Part shown: positions 52,336 to 61,233 of the stretch, one piece after another
Layout: each line of letters starts with the position of its first letter
How positions within the stretch are numbered: position 1 is the stretch's first letter
DNA from: an uncultured Arthrobacter sp.
Lineage (GTDB): Bacteria > Actinomycetota > Actinomycetes > Actinomycetales > Micrococcaceae
Direction: 5' to 3'
Length of the DNA: 64,000 bases
Assembly: GCF_947495145.1 (NCBI RefSeq)
Contig: NZ_CANLXP010000003.1
Location: 1-64,000, forward strand
The notes under the pieces: generated by a model
What the model was told of the DNA's origin: nothing
What the model saw: only the letters and a program-made list of their open reading frames with translations
The model's database searches: none
Program-made: the position numbers and the translations under genes

Positions 52336-52935
52336 ATCAAAAGCGATCTCAGTTCGCCCCTGGTCTTCAGTGTCAGGGATCTCGGGCGCAGCCCGGGAAC
52401 CATGCGGACAGAAGAAGAACATGTGCCTGCACCGAAGGATTTTGGTGTGGCGCTCATCGGCGTTCAGGAAGGCTCCCGTATTGAGTTGGACCTGAGGTTC
52501 GAGGCTGTACACGAGGGGATCCTGGTATCAGGAACCGTTGACGTCGAAGTATCCGGCGAATGCGGTAGATGCCTCGACCCGCTCCGCTACAACAGCAGCG
52601 TCGACGTGCAGGAACTCTTCTATTACGACGCCCCTGAAATGGCGGAGGACGAAGAGGAGGACGCGCAGCGTCTGATCGAGAACGACACGATCGATCTCGA
52701 ACCGACGCTGCGGGACGCGGTAGTGACATCGCTGCCGTTCCAGCCGGTATGCCGGGAGGACTGCCAGGGTTTGTGCGCCGAATGCGGCGTGCGCCTGGAA
52801 GAGGATCCCGGACACCAGCACGAGGTCCTTGACCCCCGCTGGGCTGCCCTGACAGGGTTGGCCGGTGCGGACGCCGGCCCTGATGCAGCTGAGCCAGAAG
52901 TTAAGACAGAGTCAGACAAGAGAGAAGAGAGTTAG
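52336..52935 (+). CDS. YceD/DUF177 protein with an apparent ATC start
   Basis: A DUF177 (YceD) protein, usually encoded just before rpmF and linked to 23S rRNA or large-subunit synthesis. [10 protein letters not shown] and [13 protein letters not shown] are the four- or five-cysteine, zinc-ribbon-like motifs. The first ATG (52402) gives 177 residues and cuts away conserved N-terminal sequence: upstream in frame reads [20 protein letters not shown], which matches the family start. No ATG, GTG or TTG opens that stretch. An AGGAG (52326-52330) lies 5 bases before ATC at 52336, so translation probably starts at ATC, giving 199 residues. Confidence 0.85.
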   Translation: MKSDLSSPLVFSVRDLGRSPGTMRTEEEHVPAPKDFGVALIGVQEGSRIELDLRFEAVHEGILVSGTVDVEVSGECGRCLDPLRYNSSVDVQELFYYDAPEMAEDEEEDAQRLIENDTIDLEPTLRDAVVTSLPFQPVCREDCQGLCAECGVRLEEDPGHQHEVLDPRWAALTGLAGADAGPDAAEPEVKTESDKREES

Positions 52936-52937
52936 CC

Positions 52938-53141
52938 GTGGCTGTTCCCAAGCGGAAAATGTCCCGCTCGAATACGCGTGCACGCCGGTCCCAGTGGAAG
53001 GCTGTTGCTCCCAAGCTGGTGAAGACGGTTGAGAACGGCCGCGTCACTTACAGTCTTGCCCACCAGGCCAAGGTCGTTACGGATTCTGCCGGCACCGAAC
53101 TGTTCCTTGAGTACAAGGGCCGCAAGGTAGCCGACGTCTAA
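52938..53141 (+). CDS. rpmF: 50S ribosomal protein L32
   Basis: The 67-residue L32. It begins [19 protein letters not shown], the family's invariant N-terminus. The zinc-binding cysteines of many L32 are missing (no Cys at all), so this is the C-minus form. GTG start, 2 bases after DUF177, the standard YceD-rpmF pair. Confidence 0.96.
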   Translation: MAVPKRKMSRSNTRARRSQWKAVAPKLVKTVENGRVTYSLAHQAKVVTDSAGTELFLEYKGRKVADV

Positions 53142-53199
53142 TCTGCTGGCGGCACCGGTTTCCGGTGCTTTCGGCAATGACCGCGAAAGCGTCGTCCGC

Positions 53200-53922
53200 G
53201 TGGAAAGTTCAGAAGATCTTTTGAAGCGTCTCGGTGTCACTATTGACGCCGAGACGCTTCGTCTTGCCCTGACGCATCGCTCATACGCCTATGAGCAGGG
53301 CGGTATCCCCACCAACGAACGCCTTGAGTTCCTTGGGGACGCCGTCCTCGGCCTTTCCGTCACGGATGCACTTTACCGGGACAATCCGGACCTCTCGGAG
53401 GGTGAGCTCGCCAAGCGGCGCTCGGCCGTCGTCAGCACGCGTGCGCTGGCGGAGATTGCCCGCAGCCTCGATCTGGGGAAGCACATCCTTCTGGGACAGG
53501 GGGAGAAGCTCACCAACGGATGGGACAAGTCCTCAATCCTTGCTGACACCATGGAAGCCATCATTGGTGCAACCTACCTCAGCAACGGAATGGAAACAGC
53601 GCGGTCCCTTGTAATGGGCATCATCGGTCCTGTACTTCAGGACGCTGCGGCGCTCGGCGCAGGAACCGACTGGAAGACGAGCATCCAGGAGATAGCCGCC
53701 GCGCAACGGATGGGCGTAATCGACTACCGGGTCACAGGGTTCGGGCCTGATCATGACCGCCGGTTCGAAGCCGTGCTGGTCATCGGCGGAGCTAGCTACG
53801 GTTCCGGAGCCGGCCGGTCCAAAAAGGAAGCGGAACAGGAGGCTGCCGCCGCCTCCTGGAAGCTTCTGCAGACTGAGGGCGGCACTGCACAGGCCGCCGC
53901 GGAGGCACAGCAGTCTACGTGA
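53200..53922 (+). CDS. rnc: Ribonuclease III
   Basis: A 240-residue dsRNA endonuclease for rRNA processing. The signature NERLEFLGDAVLGL near residue 40 carries catalytic Glu and Asp, and the second acidic pair is in LADTMEAIIGATYL near residue 113. The C-terminal dsRBD is DWKTSIQEIAAAQRMG to SKKEAEQEAAAASWKLL. The GTG start at 53200 follows rpmF by 58 bases. mutM follows after 15 bases. Confidence 0.96.
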   Translation: MESSEDLLKRLGVTIDAETLRLALTHRSYAYEQGGIPTNERLEFLGDAVLGLSVTDALYRDNPDLSEGELAKRRSAVVSTRALAEIARSLDLGKHILLGQGEKLTNGWDKSSILADTMEAIIGATYLSNGMETARSLVMGIIGPVLQDAAALGAGTDWKTSIQEIAAAQRMGVIDYRVTGFGPDHDRRFEAVLVIGGASYGSGAGRSKKEAEQEAAAASWKLLQTEGGTAQAAAEAQQST

Positions 53923-53937
53923 TTCCGGGAGCCGTAA

Positions 53938-54873
53938 TTGCCTGAGCTCCCCGAAGTGGAGGTGGTCCGCCGGGGTCTTGCGCGCTGGGTCCGCGGTCGC
54001 CGCATCGACGCGGTTGACGTTCTTGACCCACGATCCATCCGCCGTCATGCCCTCGGCACCGAGGACTTCATCGGCAACCTCATCGGAGCCCGCGTCAGCG
54101 ACACCGTACGTCGCGGCAAGTTCCTCTGGCTGCCGCTCACCGGCGCCCCGGTAGCACTGGTAGCCCATCTCGGAATGAGCGGTCAGCTGTTGGTTGAGGA
54201 TCGCGCGCAACCCGATGAGAAGCACCTGAAGGTTCGGTTGAGGCTGTCGAAGGCGGCTGGCGATGCCTCGATGCCGGACGAGCTCCGCTTCGTGGACCAG
54301 CGAATCTTCGGCGGTCTCTTCGTCACTGGCATGGTTCCCACTTCTGATGGGCTTCCCGGGGGTCTGGGGGAGAATCCCCTGCCCCTGGTTCCGGTTGAAG
54401 CAGCCCATATCGCCCGGGATCCCCTCGACCCTGCATTTTCGTTCGAGGATTTCTATCGGAAGCTGCGCGCACGGCGTACCGGCGTGAAGCGCGCGCTGCT
54501 TGACCAGACCCTCATCTCGGGCGTGGGGAACATCTATGCCGACGAGTCGTTGTGGGCGGCCAAGCTGCACTATGCCCGGGCCACTGACACGCTGCGCCGT
54601 GCCGAAGCCGTGCGGCTGGTCGACTCCTGCCGGGAAGTGATGACCCGGGCGCTCGACGCAGGCGGGACGAGCTTCGATTCCCTCTATGTGAATGTGAACG
54701 GCGCCTCAGGCTACTTTGAACGATCTCTCAATGCCTACGGCAGGGAGAGAGAGCCCTGCAGGCGATGCTCAGCCCTCGGCTTGGATTCACGAATCCGGCG
54801 GGACATCTTCATGAACCGGTCTTCCTACACCTGTCCCCGATGCCAGCCGCGGCCGCGCAGCGGACGTTGGTAA
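53938..54873 (+). CDS. mutM: Formamidopyrimidine-DNA glycosylase
   Basis: The 311-residue bifunctional glycosylase/AP lyase for 8-oxoguanine. It uses a TTG start: the chain must begin with Pro-Glu ([13 protein letters not shown]), where Pro1 is the catalytic nucleophile, so the position is secure. DRRGKF-type [18 protein letters not shown] and the C-terminal zinc finger ([29 protein letters not shown]) are complete. GGGAG lies 7 bases upstream. Normally followed by smc, which lies 6.5 kb further on here. Confidence 0.96.
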   Translation: MPELPEVEVVRRGLARWVRGRRIDAVDVLDPRSIRRHALGTEDFIGNLIGARVSDTVRRGKFLWLPLTGAPVALVAHLGMSGQLLVEDRAQPDEKHLKVRLRLSKAAGDASMPDELRFVDQRIFGGLFVTGMVPTSDGLPGGLGENPLPLVPVEAAHIARDPLDPAFSFEDFYRKLRARRTGVKRALLDQTLISGVGNIYADESLWAAKLHYARATDTLRRAEAVRLVDSCREVMTRALDAGGTSFDSLYVNVNGASGYFERSLNAYGREREPCRRCSALGLDSRIRRDIFMNRSSYTCPRCQPRPRSGRW

Positions 54874-54896
54874 GCATCCCCTGACGTGACAAAAGT

Positions 54897-54906
54897 AAGT
54901 ATGCTG
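54897..54906. promoter_or_regulatory. AAGTATGCTG half-palindrome upstream of the YtxH gene
   Basis: Part of the imperfect 16-bp palindrome AGTAAGTATGCTGACT (54894-54909), with a further TAAGCAT at 54871-54877. It lies about 45 bases before the YtxH gene. It is related to the sites at 33781 and 61234. Confidence 0.3.
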
Positions 54907-54950
54907 ACTAGATTCGATACCTCAGTATCCGACACGTCAGGAGTATCGCG

Positions 54951-55232
54951 ATGAAGAACAAGTTGGTTTTTGCGGCGGGGATGGCAGCAGGCTACGTTCT
55001 GGGCGCCCGGGCCGGTCGTGCCAGTTACGAGCAGATCAAGGTCAAGGCGAACGAGCTCTGGAACAACCCGAAGGTTCAGGACAAGGTTTCGCAGGCATCG
55101 GAGACGGTCAAGGCCAAAGCGCCGGAGGTCCAGGCACAGGCTGAGCAAGCGGTAAAGAAGGCGCAGTCAGCGCTGCATCGCAACGGCGATCAGGACGCTC
55201 CGAAGAACCCTACGGACGAATACAAGATCTGA
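54951..55232 (+). CDS. YtxH-like small membrane protein
   Basis: A 93-residue protein with an N-terminal hydrophobic segment (LVFAAGMAAGYVLGARAGR), the YtxH glycine-rich anchor. A charged helix follows (YEQIKVKANELWNNPKVQDKV, then SETVKAKAPEVQAQAEQAVKKAQ), which could be a coiled coil or amphipathic. Such proteins are often stress-induced; no function is established. It has its own leader, and a hairpin terminator follows. Confidence 0.75.
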   Translation: MKNKLVFAAGMAAGYVLGARAGRASYEQIKVKANELWNNPKVQDKVSQASETVKAKAPEVQAQAEQAVKKAQSALHRNGDQDAPKNPTDEYKI

Positions 55233-55317
55233 TTCCGGTTGCACCCAGGAGCTCAGTCTGTCCTTCCTGTGATCGAAACGTGACATTTCAAGGAAAGGTA
55301 TGTAACGTTATGGATAC

Positions 55318-55345
55318 GCCGGGCTCAAAAGCCCGGCTTCCTTCT
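55318..55345 (+). terminator. Hairpin after the YtxH gene, before the riboswitch
   Basis: GCCGGGCT (55318-55325), loop CAAA, AGCCCGGC (55330-55337) is a perfect 8-bp stem followed by TTCCTTCT. It ends transcripts from YtxH, and marks the 5' side of the riboswitch-controlled unit. Confidence 0.65.
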
Positions 55346-55384
55346 GGTGGATTGCCTAATCCTGCCGCCGCCGGAAGGTCCGTT

Positions 55385-55525
55385 CGCTACACACAGCGGC
55401 AGGAGCGGGGGAACCAGATAGCGGGCTTCTTCAGGAAGTTCTAGGGGTGAAGACGCACCGGCTCAAGCCGGCCGTCCGGGTGGCTCCCATCCGAATCCGA
55501 CAGCTAACTTCGCAGGCATTGGGAG
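55385..55525 (+). promoter_or_regulatory. c-di-AMP riboswitch (ydaO-yuaA type)
   Basis: The conserved blocks of the ydaO-yuaA motif are present in order: GGGGGAACC (55407-55415), GGGGTGAA (55444-55451), CCGAATCCGACAGCTAAC (55491-55508) and CGCAGGC (55511-55517). They lie in the leader of a LysM/NlpC-P60 gene, a standard target class in actinobacteria. The ribosome-binding site GGGAGAGG (55521-55528) follows within 4 bases, and no terminator lies between, so control may be translational or through early termination further upstream. Outer ends are approximate. Confidence 0.92.
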
Positions 55526-55536
55526 AGGCTATTTCT

Positions 55537-56445
55537 GTGTCCAAGAACCGTCATATCGCGCGCCACCGTGCAACACCGCCCAGCACCATGCAGGTCGTGT
55601 CCAAGGCAGTCAGCTCCCACGCTGGCACCGTTGGCCGCCCCGCAGCCGTAGTGGTCGCAGCTTCCGGAATCATGTTCGGAGCCGCCCTTCCGGCAAGTGC
55701 GGGAACCACCACCACTTCCACTGCCACCCCGGCCGCTGAGGTCAGCGTCCAGGCAACGGCTGCGCCGGTAGCACCTGCAGCGCCTGCAGCTCCGGCACCT
55801 GCCGCAGACGCTCCCGCCCACACCGTACAGTCCGGTGACACCCTCGGCTCGATCGCGGCAAACTACGGCGTCAGCCTTGACGCCGTATTCGCTGCCAACG
55901 GCCTCGGCTGGGATTCAGTTATCTACCCGGGCCAGGTCATCAGCCTGTCCGGCAGTGCTGCTGCTGCTCCGGCGCCTGCTGCCGCTCCTGTACAGCAGAT
56001 CCAGGTTGCTGCCCCCGCAGCCGCACCTGCACCGCAGGTCCAGGCAGCTGCTGTCGCTCCGGCAGACACCAGCAACATGGGCATCAACCTAGCTTCCTCC
56101 ACTAACATTCAGGTGGCTGACGGGGCATCGAGCGGAGCGGGTGCGACCGTTCTCGCTTCGGCTCGTGCACAGCTTGCCGCTGGCACTGTTCAAGACTGCA
56201 CCCGTCTCGTCGAGATTGCGATGGCCGCAGCCGGTATGCCGGTCGGCGATCTCGGCCCTCTGCAGTTTGCTGATTACGGCACCAGGGTGAGCTCTCCGGC
56301 GCCGGGTGACCTCGTTATCAGGCCCGGACACGTTGGAATCTACGCGGGTGGCGGACAGGTCATCAGCAGTGGAATGAATGGTGCAAACCTCACCATGGAG
56401 CACCCACTAAGCGACTTGGCCGGATCGTTCTTCGTGCGTCTCTAG
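55537..56445 (+). CDS. Secreted LysM and NlpC/P60 peptidoglycan hydrolase
   Basis: A 302-residue exported protein. After a basic N-terminus comes a signal segment near residues 40-58 (AAVVVAASGIMFGAALPASA). A Pro/Ala-rich linker, one LysM domain (HTVQSGDTLGSIAANYGVSLDAVFAANGL to YPGQVISL, residues 90-140) and another Ala/Pro linker follow. The C-terminal NlpC/P60-like domain has the Cys in VQDCTRLVEIA and the His in RPGHVGIYAG. It is shorter than usual: the C-terminal Asn/Gln is not obvious. GTG 55537 is chosen because an upstream frame runs through the riboswitch. c-di-AMP control should link wall hydrolysis to osmotic state. Confidence 0.86.
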   Translation: MSKNRHIARHRATPPSTMQVVSKAVSSHAGTVGRPAAVVVAASGIMFGAALPASAGTTTTSTATPAAEVSVQATAAPVAPAAPAAPAPAADAPAHTVQSGDTLGSIAANYGVSLDAVFAANGLGWDSVIYPGQVISLSGSAAAAPAPAAAPVQQIQVAAPAAAPAPQVQAAAVAPADTSNMGINLASSTNIQVADGASSGAGATVLASARAQLAAGTVQDCTRLVEIAMAAAGMPVGDLGPLQFADYGTRVSSPAPGDLVIRPGHVGIYAGGGQVISSGMNGANLTMEHPLSDLAGSFFVRL

Positions 56446-56478
56446 AGATTCATAGCGCACACCCGAAGTAATCTGAGA

Positions 56479-56520
56479 AGCGAAAGGGAGAACCGGGAAA
56501 CCGGTTCTCCCTTTCGCTTT
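56479..56520. terminator. Bidirectional terminator between NlpC/P60 and oleD
   Basis: The stem GCGAAAGGGAGAACCGG / CCGGTTCTCCCTTTCGC has a GAAA loop and is flanked by AGAA and TTT. It is a near-perfect 17-bp hairpin between two convergent genes and could serve both. Confidence 0.88.
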
Positions 56521-56536
56521 ACCCGCCGGGTACCGG

Positions 56537-57508
56537 TCAGGCGCCGCCATAATGCTGTGCGAGCCGTGCAAAGCCATCGTCCAGGCTCACCCCGGGCTTC
56601 CAGTCAAGGAGTGCTCGCGTTCGCCGCTGGTCGAACCAGTGAGCCGTGGAGAGCTGCTCCGCGAGGAAGCGGGTCATCGGAGGCTCACTGTCAGCCCTGG
56701 AACGGCGCCAAAGAGTTTCTACAGCGCTGCCTGCCGTCCTGCCGAGCCAGCCGGGAACAGACTTCCGGGGCTCCGGGACGCCTCCCGCCGCGCACATGCG
56801 GGCAAGGAGTTCGCCAATGGGCCGCGGTTCCCCGTTGGTCACCACCAGCGGCACCCCGTGAACGTGTTCAAGGCGCTCAAGAGCGGCAGCGATCGCCGTC
56901 GCCGCATTGTCCACGTAGGTTGTGTCAACGAGCGCGGTGCCACCGGCAAGCAGCGGCAGCCTGCCGGACCTTGCCCGGGTGAGGACACGTTCCACCAGTT
57001 GGGTGTCACCCGGTCCCCAGACGATATGCGGACGGATGACGGCGACCGGCATCCGGCCATCGTCCGCCTCCAGCGCCAGAAGTTCCGCCTGCGCCTTGGT
57101 GCGCGCATAGGACCCGCGAGCGTGCTCAGGGTCAGCGGGTTCGGCAGCGACCCCCACCAGGGACCGCCCAACGTGTGCCACTGACGGCGAGGAGACGTGA
57201 ACAAACCCTTGGACGCCCGCTCTCCGCGCTGTCTCCAGCAGCTCGGCGGTGCCGGTTACGTTGACCCGGTGGAAATCCGCCGCGTCGCCGGTGAAGGACA
57301 CCTTGGCCGCGAGGTGAACGACTGCATCGATTCCCTTGACGGCACGTTGCACAGCTGCACGGTCGCTCAGCTCACCGGCCACGTCCACAGCCCCCGGCAC
57401 GCCTGAGGGCCGGCGCTGAAAGGTTCGGACAGCGTTCCCGGTCTGCACAAGCAGGGAGGCCACGGCACCCCCGAGCATTCCGCTCGCTCCGGTGACAAGG
57501 ACCTTCAC
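56537..57508 (-). CDS. oleD: 2-alkyl-3-oxoalkanoate reductase (olefin biosynthesis)
   Basis: A 323-residue extended SDR / 3-beta-HSD-like NADPH reductase. The nucleotide motif VLVTGASGMLGGAVASLL opens the chain, and the catalytic YxxxK appears in SYARTKAQAE near residue 130. IRPHIVWGPGD and DTTYVDNAATAI are family blocks. In the ole pathway OleD reduces the beta-keto acid from OleA to the beta-hydroxy acid. It follows oleBC with a 4-base overlap, as the last gene of oleA-oleBC-oleD. Confidence 0.92.
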   Translation of the reverse strand: MKVLVTGASGMLGGAVASLLVQTGNAVRTFQRRPSGVPGAVDVAGELSDRAAVQRAVKGIDAVVHLAAKVSFTGDAADFHRVNVTGTAELLETARRAGVQGFVHVSSPSVAHVGRSLVGVAAEPADPEHARGSYARTKAQAELLALEADDGRMPVAVIRPHIVWGPGDTQLVERVLTRARSGRLPLLAGGTALVDTTYVDNAATAIAAALERLEHVHGVPLVVTNGEPRPIGELLARMCAAGGVPEPRKSVPGWLGRTAGSAVETLWRRSRADSEPPMTRFLAEQLSTAHWFDQRRTRALLDWKPGVSLDDGFARLAQHYGGA

Positions 57509-60105
57509 GGCTTCTTCTTTCCGCGCCCCTCAAGAACGCTTCCGGCCCACACGGCCACTGCAGCTCGGTCAATCTTCGCGTTGTGCCGGATGTCGGTTGG
57601 AAGCGTAGAAAGCTTCAGTACAGCAGCAAGTTGGACCCCGCCTGGGCGAACAGATTCCCGGACCCGCTCAGCCAGGCTGTCCGGGGCAAGAGCCGCGCCA
57701 TCGGCGTCACTGGCAGGGACGACGACGGCGACGACGGCCTGCGTGCCCGCCGGACCCACACCCACCACGGCCGCCTGGCGAATCTCTTCGAGCTGTTCGA
57801 TCGCCTGTTCGGAACCCACGGGAGTCAGCACGCCGTCCGCGGAAGTGATCACATGGGCAAGCCTGCCCTCCACCCAGAGCCGGCCGTTTGCGTCGAGGTG
57901 GCCGACGTCGCCCGTGCGGTGCCAGCCCGCGGTCCGGGAGGAAGCTCGTTCGGTAATCCAAAGCCGGTAGTACCGCTCCTTGACGTGCGGAGCGCGGACG
58001 AGTATTTCACCGGTCACCCCAGGACTATCCGAAGGCTCACCGGCCGCAAGACCCGCAGCATCCAGTGCACTGATGCTGATCTCGGCACCCGGAACAGCCC
58101 TGCCCACACAGACACCGTTGCCCGCTCCCGTTACTGTTCCGGCACCAGCCTCGCGGATTTGCTCCAGCTGGATGTCGGTGACGGGCAGAGCTTCGGTCAT
58201 GCCGTACGGCGTGTGCAGCGATGCTTCAGGCACCAACGGCTGCAGTTGCTCCAGGAGCTCTACGGGGATCGGCGCCCCTGCGGACAGCAGAACCCTTATC
58301 CTCCGCAGCGCCTGTTCACCGTCGGCCGTAATGCCCGAGGCGGTGGCGAGAACATTGCGCAGAGCGGCAGGAGAAGCAAAGACCGTGGTGGCGTCGATTG
58401 CTGCTGCCGCATCAGACAACGCACGTGCGGTGAGAGTCCGCGGGGCGGTGACGTCCATATCCGGGGTCACCGAGGCTGCTCCAAGAGCAGGGCCGAGCAG
58501 TGCGAACGGCGCGAAACCGGCAACCAGCGCACTGCCGGGCACCAGATCAAGCGTGGCAGCGAGAGTATCCCGCATCGCGGAAAGCTGGCGGTGGCTGTAC
58601 ACCACCCCTTTGGCGGGCCCGGTTGATCCCGAGGTGAAGAGGATCGCCGCGTCGGAGTCGGGATGGGGATCACCACCGGCAAAAGCGGAGTTCTCCGCAA
58701 CGAGGTCTTCGAGGCGGTGGCTCACACCGAGGAAGCGCGCCCGCAGGTCCGATAGGGAGCCGACGCTGACCCGCACACCCGGCCAGCCGAATAGCCGTCC
58801 GGCAACCAACGCCCGCTCGATGCCGATGAGGAAGTCCGGCACGGTGCCGCGTACTGCCCGGCTCAGGCCGCGTGCTCCGAGCCCGGCGTCGGCCACCACA
58901 ATGACGGCCCCCAGGCGCAGGCAGGCGTAGATCAGGATTGTCAGGTCGATGCCCGGCGGAACCATCAGGCTGACCCTGCTTCCGGCAGCGACGCCGATGC
59001 GGTTCAGTGCTGCGGCGAGGCTGCTTACGCGTGTGTCCAGCTCGCTCCAGGAGAGCGATCGTGCCACCACGCCGTCCTGTCCCATGTCGGCGACGGCCAG
59101 TGAATCCGCAGTGGATCCGTTGCCGAGCTCCCGGATCTGGTGCCACAGCGGTGTGAATGAGGCGGCGGAGAGCCGGTCTTGTCTGCCGTCGTCGTTGGCG
59201 GTGCGATGCTGCAGCCAATCGAAGATGGGCTCGGCGATGTTACGGTCTTCAGCGACGAGGTGGCCGGCGCCCTCGAACCGGTGCACATCCGCCTCAGGCA
59301 GGCGCTCGGCGAGGTCATCGAGATAGGTATCCGAAAAAATCGGATCGCCCGGCCCCCACAGCATGAGAACAGGCACGTCGAGGCTGCGGATCCCCTCCGC
59401 AATGCGGATCAGTTCAGCATGGCTTGGGTGCTCGGGGCCAACCGGGATGTCAGCGACGAACTGCTCGATGCCCCGTCTCCGGTTCGCGGTGCGGTAGGGC
59501 GCCCGATAAGCCGCCCGTATATCCGCGGCCAGACGCGGCCGCGCAAGAGCGAGCGTTGTGTCGAGAAAAGCGGTTGTGGTGGACGTTCCCAGCCGGTGGA
59601 CAGCTCCGCTCAGCGCGAGGCGCAAGGGTGCGGGGATGGGGGAGTCCGGATTCTGATGAATTGCCGTGTTGGTGAGAACCACTGCGGCAAGGTCCGCACG
59701 ATTGCGGTCCGCGAAACCGAGACTGACGACGCCGCCCCAGTCATGTCCGACGGTGACGAACGGTCCGCTGAGGCCAAGCGAGGACACAAAGTCCTCGAGG
59801 TCGCGGATGCGGTCAGTGAGCCTCCGTTTTCGACCCGTCCGCTCCGAAAATCCCATTTCCAGTTGATCGACGGCGACCACCCGCCAGCCGTGTCGGGCGC
59901 CCTCCCCGAGGAGGCTGCGCCAGAGATAGGACCAGGTGGGGTTGCCATGGACGCACAGAAGCGTGCCCCGGAGATCGCCGGTAAGGGAAGGCAGGTTGTC
60001 CAGATAATGCCACCGGTTGATCGTTCCAGCCGGATCCACGCCGGCGGTTGACGGCACGTCGAGGTAGGCCGACCACGAGGGGTCGACGCCGGGAAGTGCT
60101 ACCAC
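57505..60105 (-). CDS. oleBC: OleB-OleC fusion: beta-lactone decarboxylase and beta-lactone synthetase
   Basis: An 866-residue fusion. Residues 1-310 form an alpha/beta-hydrolase of the haloalkane-dehalogenase type (VHGNPTWSYLWRSLL; nucleophile Asp in VGHDWGG; LMLWGPGDPIF), the OleB part that decarboxylates the beta-lactone to a cis-olefin. The rest is an AMP-forming ligase (ILFTSGSTGPAKGVVYSHRQL near residue 490; PYGMTEALP; RTGDVGHLDANGRLW), the OleC part that closes the beta-hydroxy acid to the lactone. GTG 60105 overlaps the oleA stop by 7 bases. Fused OleBC is the form known from Micrococcus and Arthrobacter. Confidence 0.93.
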   Translation of the reverse strand: MVALPGVDPSWSAYLDVPSTAGVDPAGTINRWHYLDNLPSLTGDLRGTLLCVHGNPTWSYLWRSLLGEGARHGWRVVAVDQLEMGFSERTGRKRRLTDRIRDLEDFVSSLGLSGPFVTVGHDWGGVVSLGFADRNRADLAAVVLTNTAIHQNPDSPIPAPLRLALSGAVHRLGTSTTTAFLDTTLALARPRLAADIRAAYRAPYRTANRRRGIEQFVADIPVGPEHPSHAELIRIAEGIRSLDVPVLMLWGPGDPIFSDTYLDDLAERLPEADVHRFEGAGHLVAEDRNIAEPIFDWLQHRTANDDGRQDRLSAASFTPLWHQIRELGNGSTADSLAVADMGQDGVVARSLSWSELDTRVSSLAAALNRIGVAAGSRVSLMVPPGIDLTILIYACLRLGAVIVVADAGLGARGLSRAVRGTVPDFLIGIERALVAGRLFGWPGVRVSVGSLSDLRARFLGVSHRLEDLVAENSAFAGGDPHPDSDAAILFTSGSTGPAKGVVYSHRQLSAMRDTLAATLDLVPGSALVAGFAPFALLGPALGAASVTPDMDVTAPRTLTARALSDAAAAIDATTVFASPAALRNVLATASGITADGEQALRRIRVLLSAGAPIPVELLEQLQPLVPEASLHTPYGMTEALPVTDIQLEQIREAGAGTVTGAGNGVCVGRAVPGAEISISALDAAGLAAGEPSDSPGVTGEILVRAPHVKERYYRLWITERASSRTAGWHRTGDVGHLDANGRLWVEGRLAHVITSADGVLTPVGSEQAIEQLEEIRQAAVVGVGPAGTQAVVAVVVPASDADGAALAPDSLAERVRESVRPGGVQLAAVLKLSTLPTDIRHNAKIDRAAVAVWAGSVLEGRGKKKP

Positions 60106-61121
60106 GCAATCTCCAGCATCGCCGTGTTGAGTCCTGAGCCGACCCCCATGCACAGCACCCGGTCGCCGGTGGTTAGGGTCTGCGCTTCCGCCGCCAACGT
60201 CATGGGCAGCGACGCGGGCCCGACATTGCCCCACAGGGGAAAGGTCTGGGGAACCCTGGCCAAGTCGAGTTTGACGGCCTCGATGATCGCTTTGGTGTGG
60301 GTGGTGCTCACCTGGTGGGTTACATAGCGGTCCATGTCCGCCCAGTCCCAGTCCTGCTGGGCCTCCGTCCAGGCATCAACCACGAGCTCCAGGCCGCCGT
60401 CCAGAAGCCCTTGCGCATCTGTATACATGCCGTCAATGCCTCCGACGCAAAGTTCGTGATGTTCCGTTCCGGCACGTGCCACCCCGCCCAGGACGCGGTG
60501 GGAGCCGGGGTGGAGGTCCGCGGGCCCGAGGATTGCGGCAGCGGCGCCGGAACCGAGAGTCAGCGTTGCAAACTCCTGCATGAAACTCTCCCGCGTAGCG
60601 CCGGGCTCATTCAGCCTGCGGAGAGTGGCTTCCTGGGTTGCCTGTGCGTCCTCGCCGTTCACGACCATCGCGTACTGAATCTGACCGGCTTCGATCATGT
60701 TCGCTGCGAGGGTCATGCCGTTGACGAATCCGAGGCAGGCGTTAGCCACATCGAAGTTCATGGCGGAGGACGGGAGGCCAAGGCCATTGTGAATCTTCAC
60801 AGCGACAGATGGTTCGAGGTTGGTTCGCGAGACGGACGTGTTGATCAGCAGTCCGATCTGCGAGGCTTCGATTCCCGAGGACGCGAGGGCCTTCGCGCCC
60901 GCTTCGATGGCGCCGTCCTCGAACCCCGTCCCGGGCGCCCACCAGCGCCGCTCGGTTATTCCGGCGACGCGCTGAAGGAGACCCTTGGAGAGCCGCAGGC
61001 GCTTCAACGCCGGTGAGAGGATGCGATCGAATTCTGCTGAACTAACAATGACCGGTGCCTCAACACTTTCCACGCCCAGGAGCGCGGTGTTGTGATGTCG
61101 GAAGTTGGAATTACCGGTCAA
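60099..61121 (-). CDS. oleA: Acyl-CoA thiolase (head-to-head condensing enzyme)
   Basis: A 340-residue thiolase-fold enzyme that joins two fatty acyl-CoAs head to head to a beta-keto acid, the first step of long-chain olefin synthesis. The catalytic cysteine is in FDVANACLGFVNGM near residue 125. The His appears in VTHQVSTTHTK and the Asn in LWGNVGPASLPM. The active-site Glu expected in OleA lies in INTSVSRTNLEPSVAV. A KASIII-like enzyme is the alternative, but the ole context decides. The proposed start is TTG 61121, with GCGGGA upstream; the open frame runs on antisense through smc, so the exact start is uncertain. Confidence 0.9.
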   Translation of the reverse strand: MTGNSNFRHHNTALLGVESVEAPVIVSSAEFDRILSPALKRLRLSKGLLQRVAGITERRWWAPGTGFEDGAIEAGAKALASSGIEASQIGLLINTSVSRTNLEPSVAVKIHNGLGLPSSAMNFDVANACLGFVNGMTLAANMIEAGQIQYAMVVNGEDAQATQEATLRRLNEPGATRESFMQEFATLTLGSGAAAAILGPADLHPGSHRVLGGVARAGTEHHELCVGGIDGMYTDAQGLLDGGLELVVDAWTEAQQDWDWADMDRYVTHQVSTTHTKAIIEAVKLDLARVPQTFPLWGNVGPASLPMTLAAEAQTLTTGDRVLCMGVGSGLNTAMLEIAW

Positions 61122-61233
61122 ATTTCCCGCCTTGTGTCCGTCTGTTCCCTCGCGGGGTAGTCCGCTGGTCCGCTGTTCGCTGCACCGGAACCGATAGCGC
61201 TTTGCCGGCAGTTGATGCCAATCTGAGAATGAT

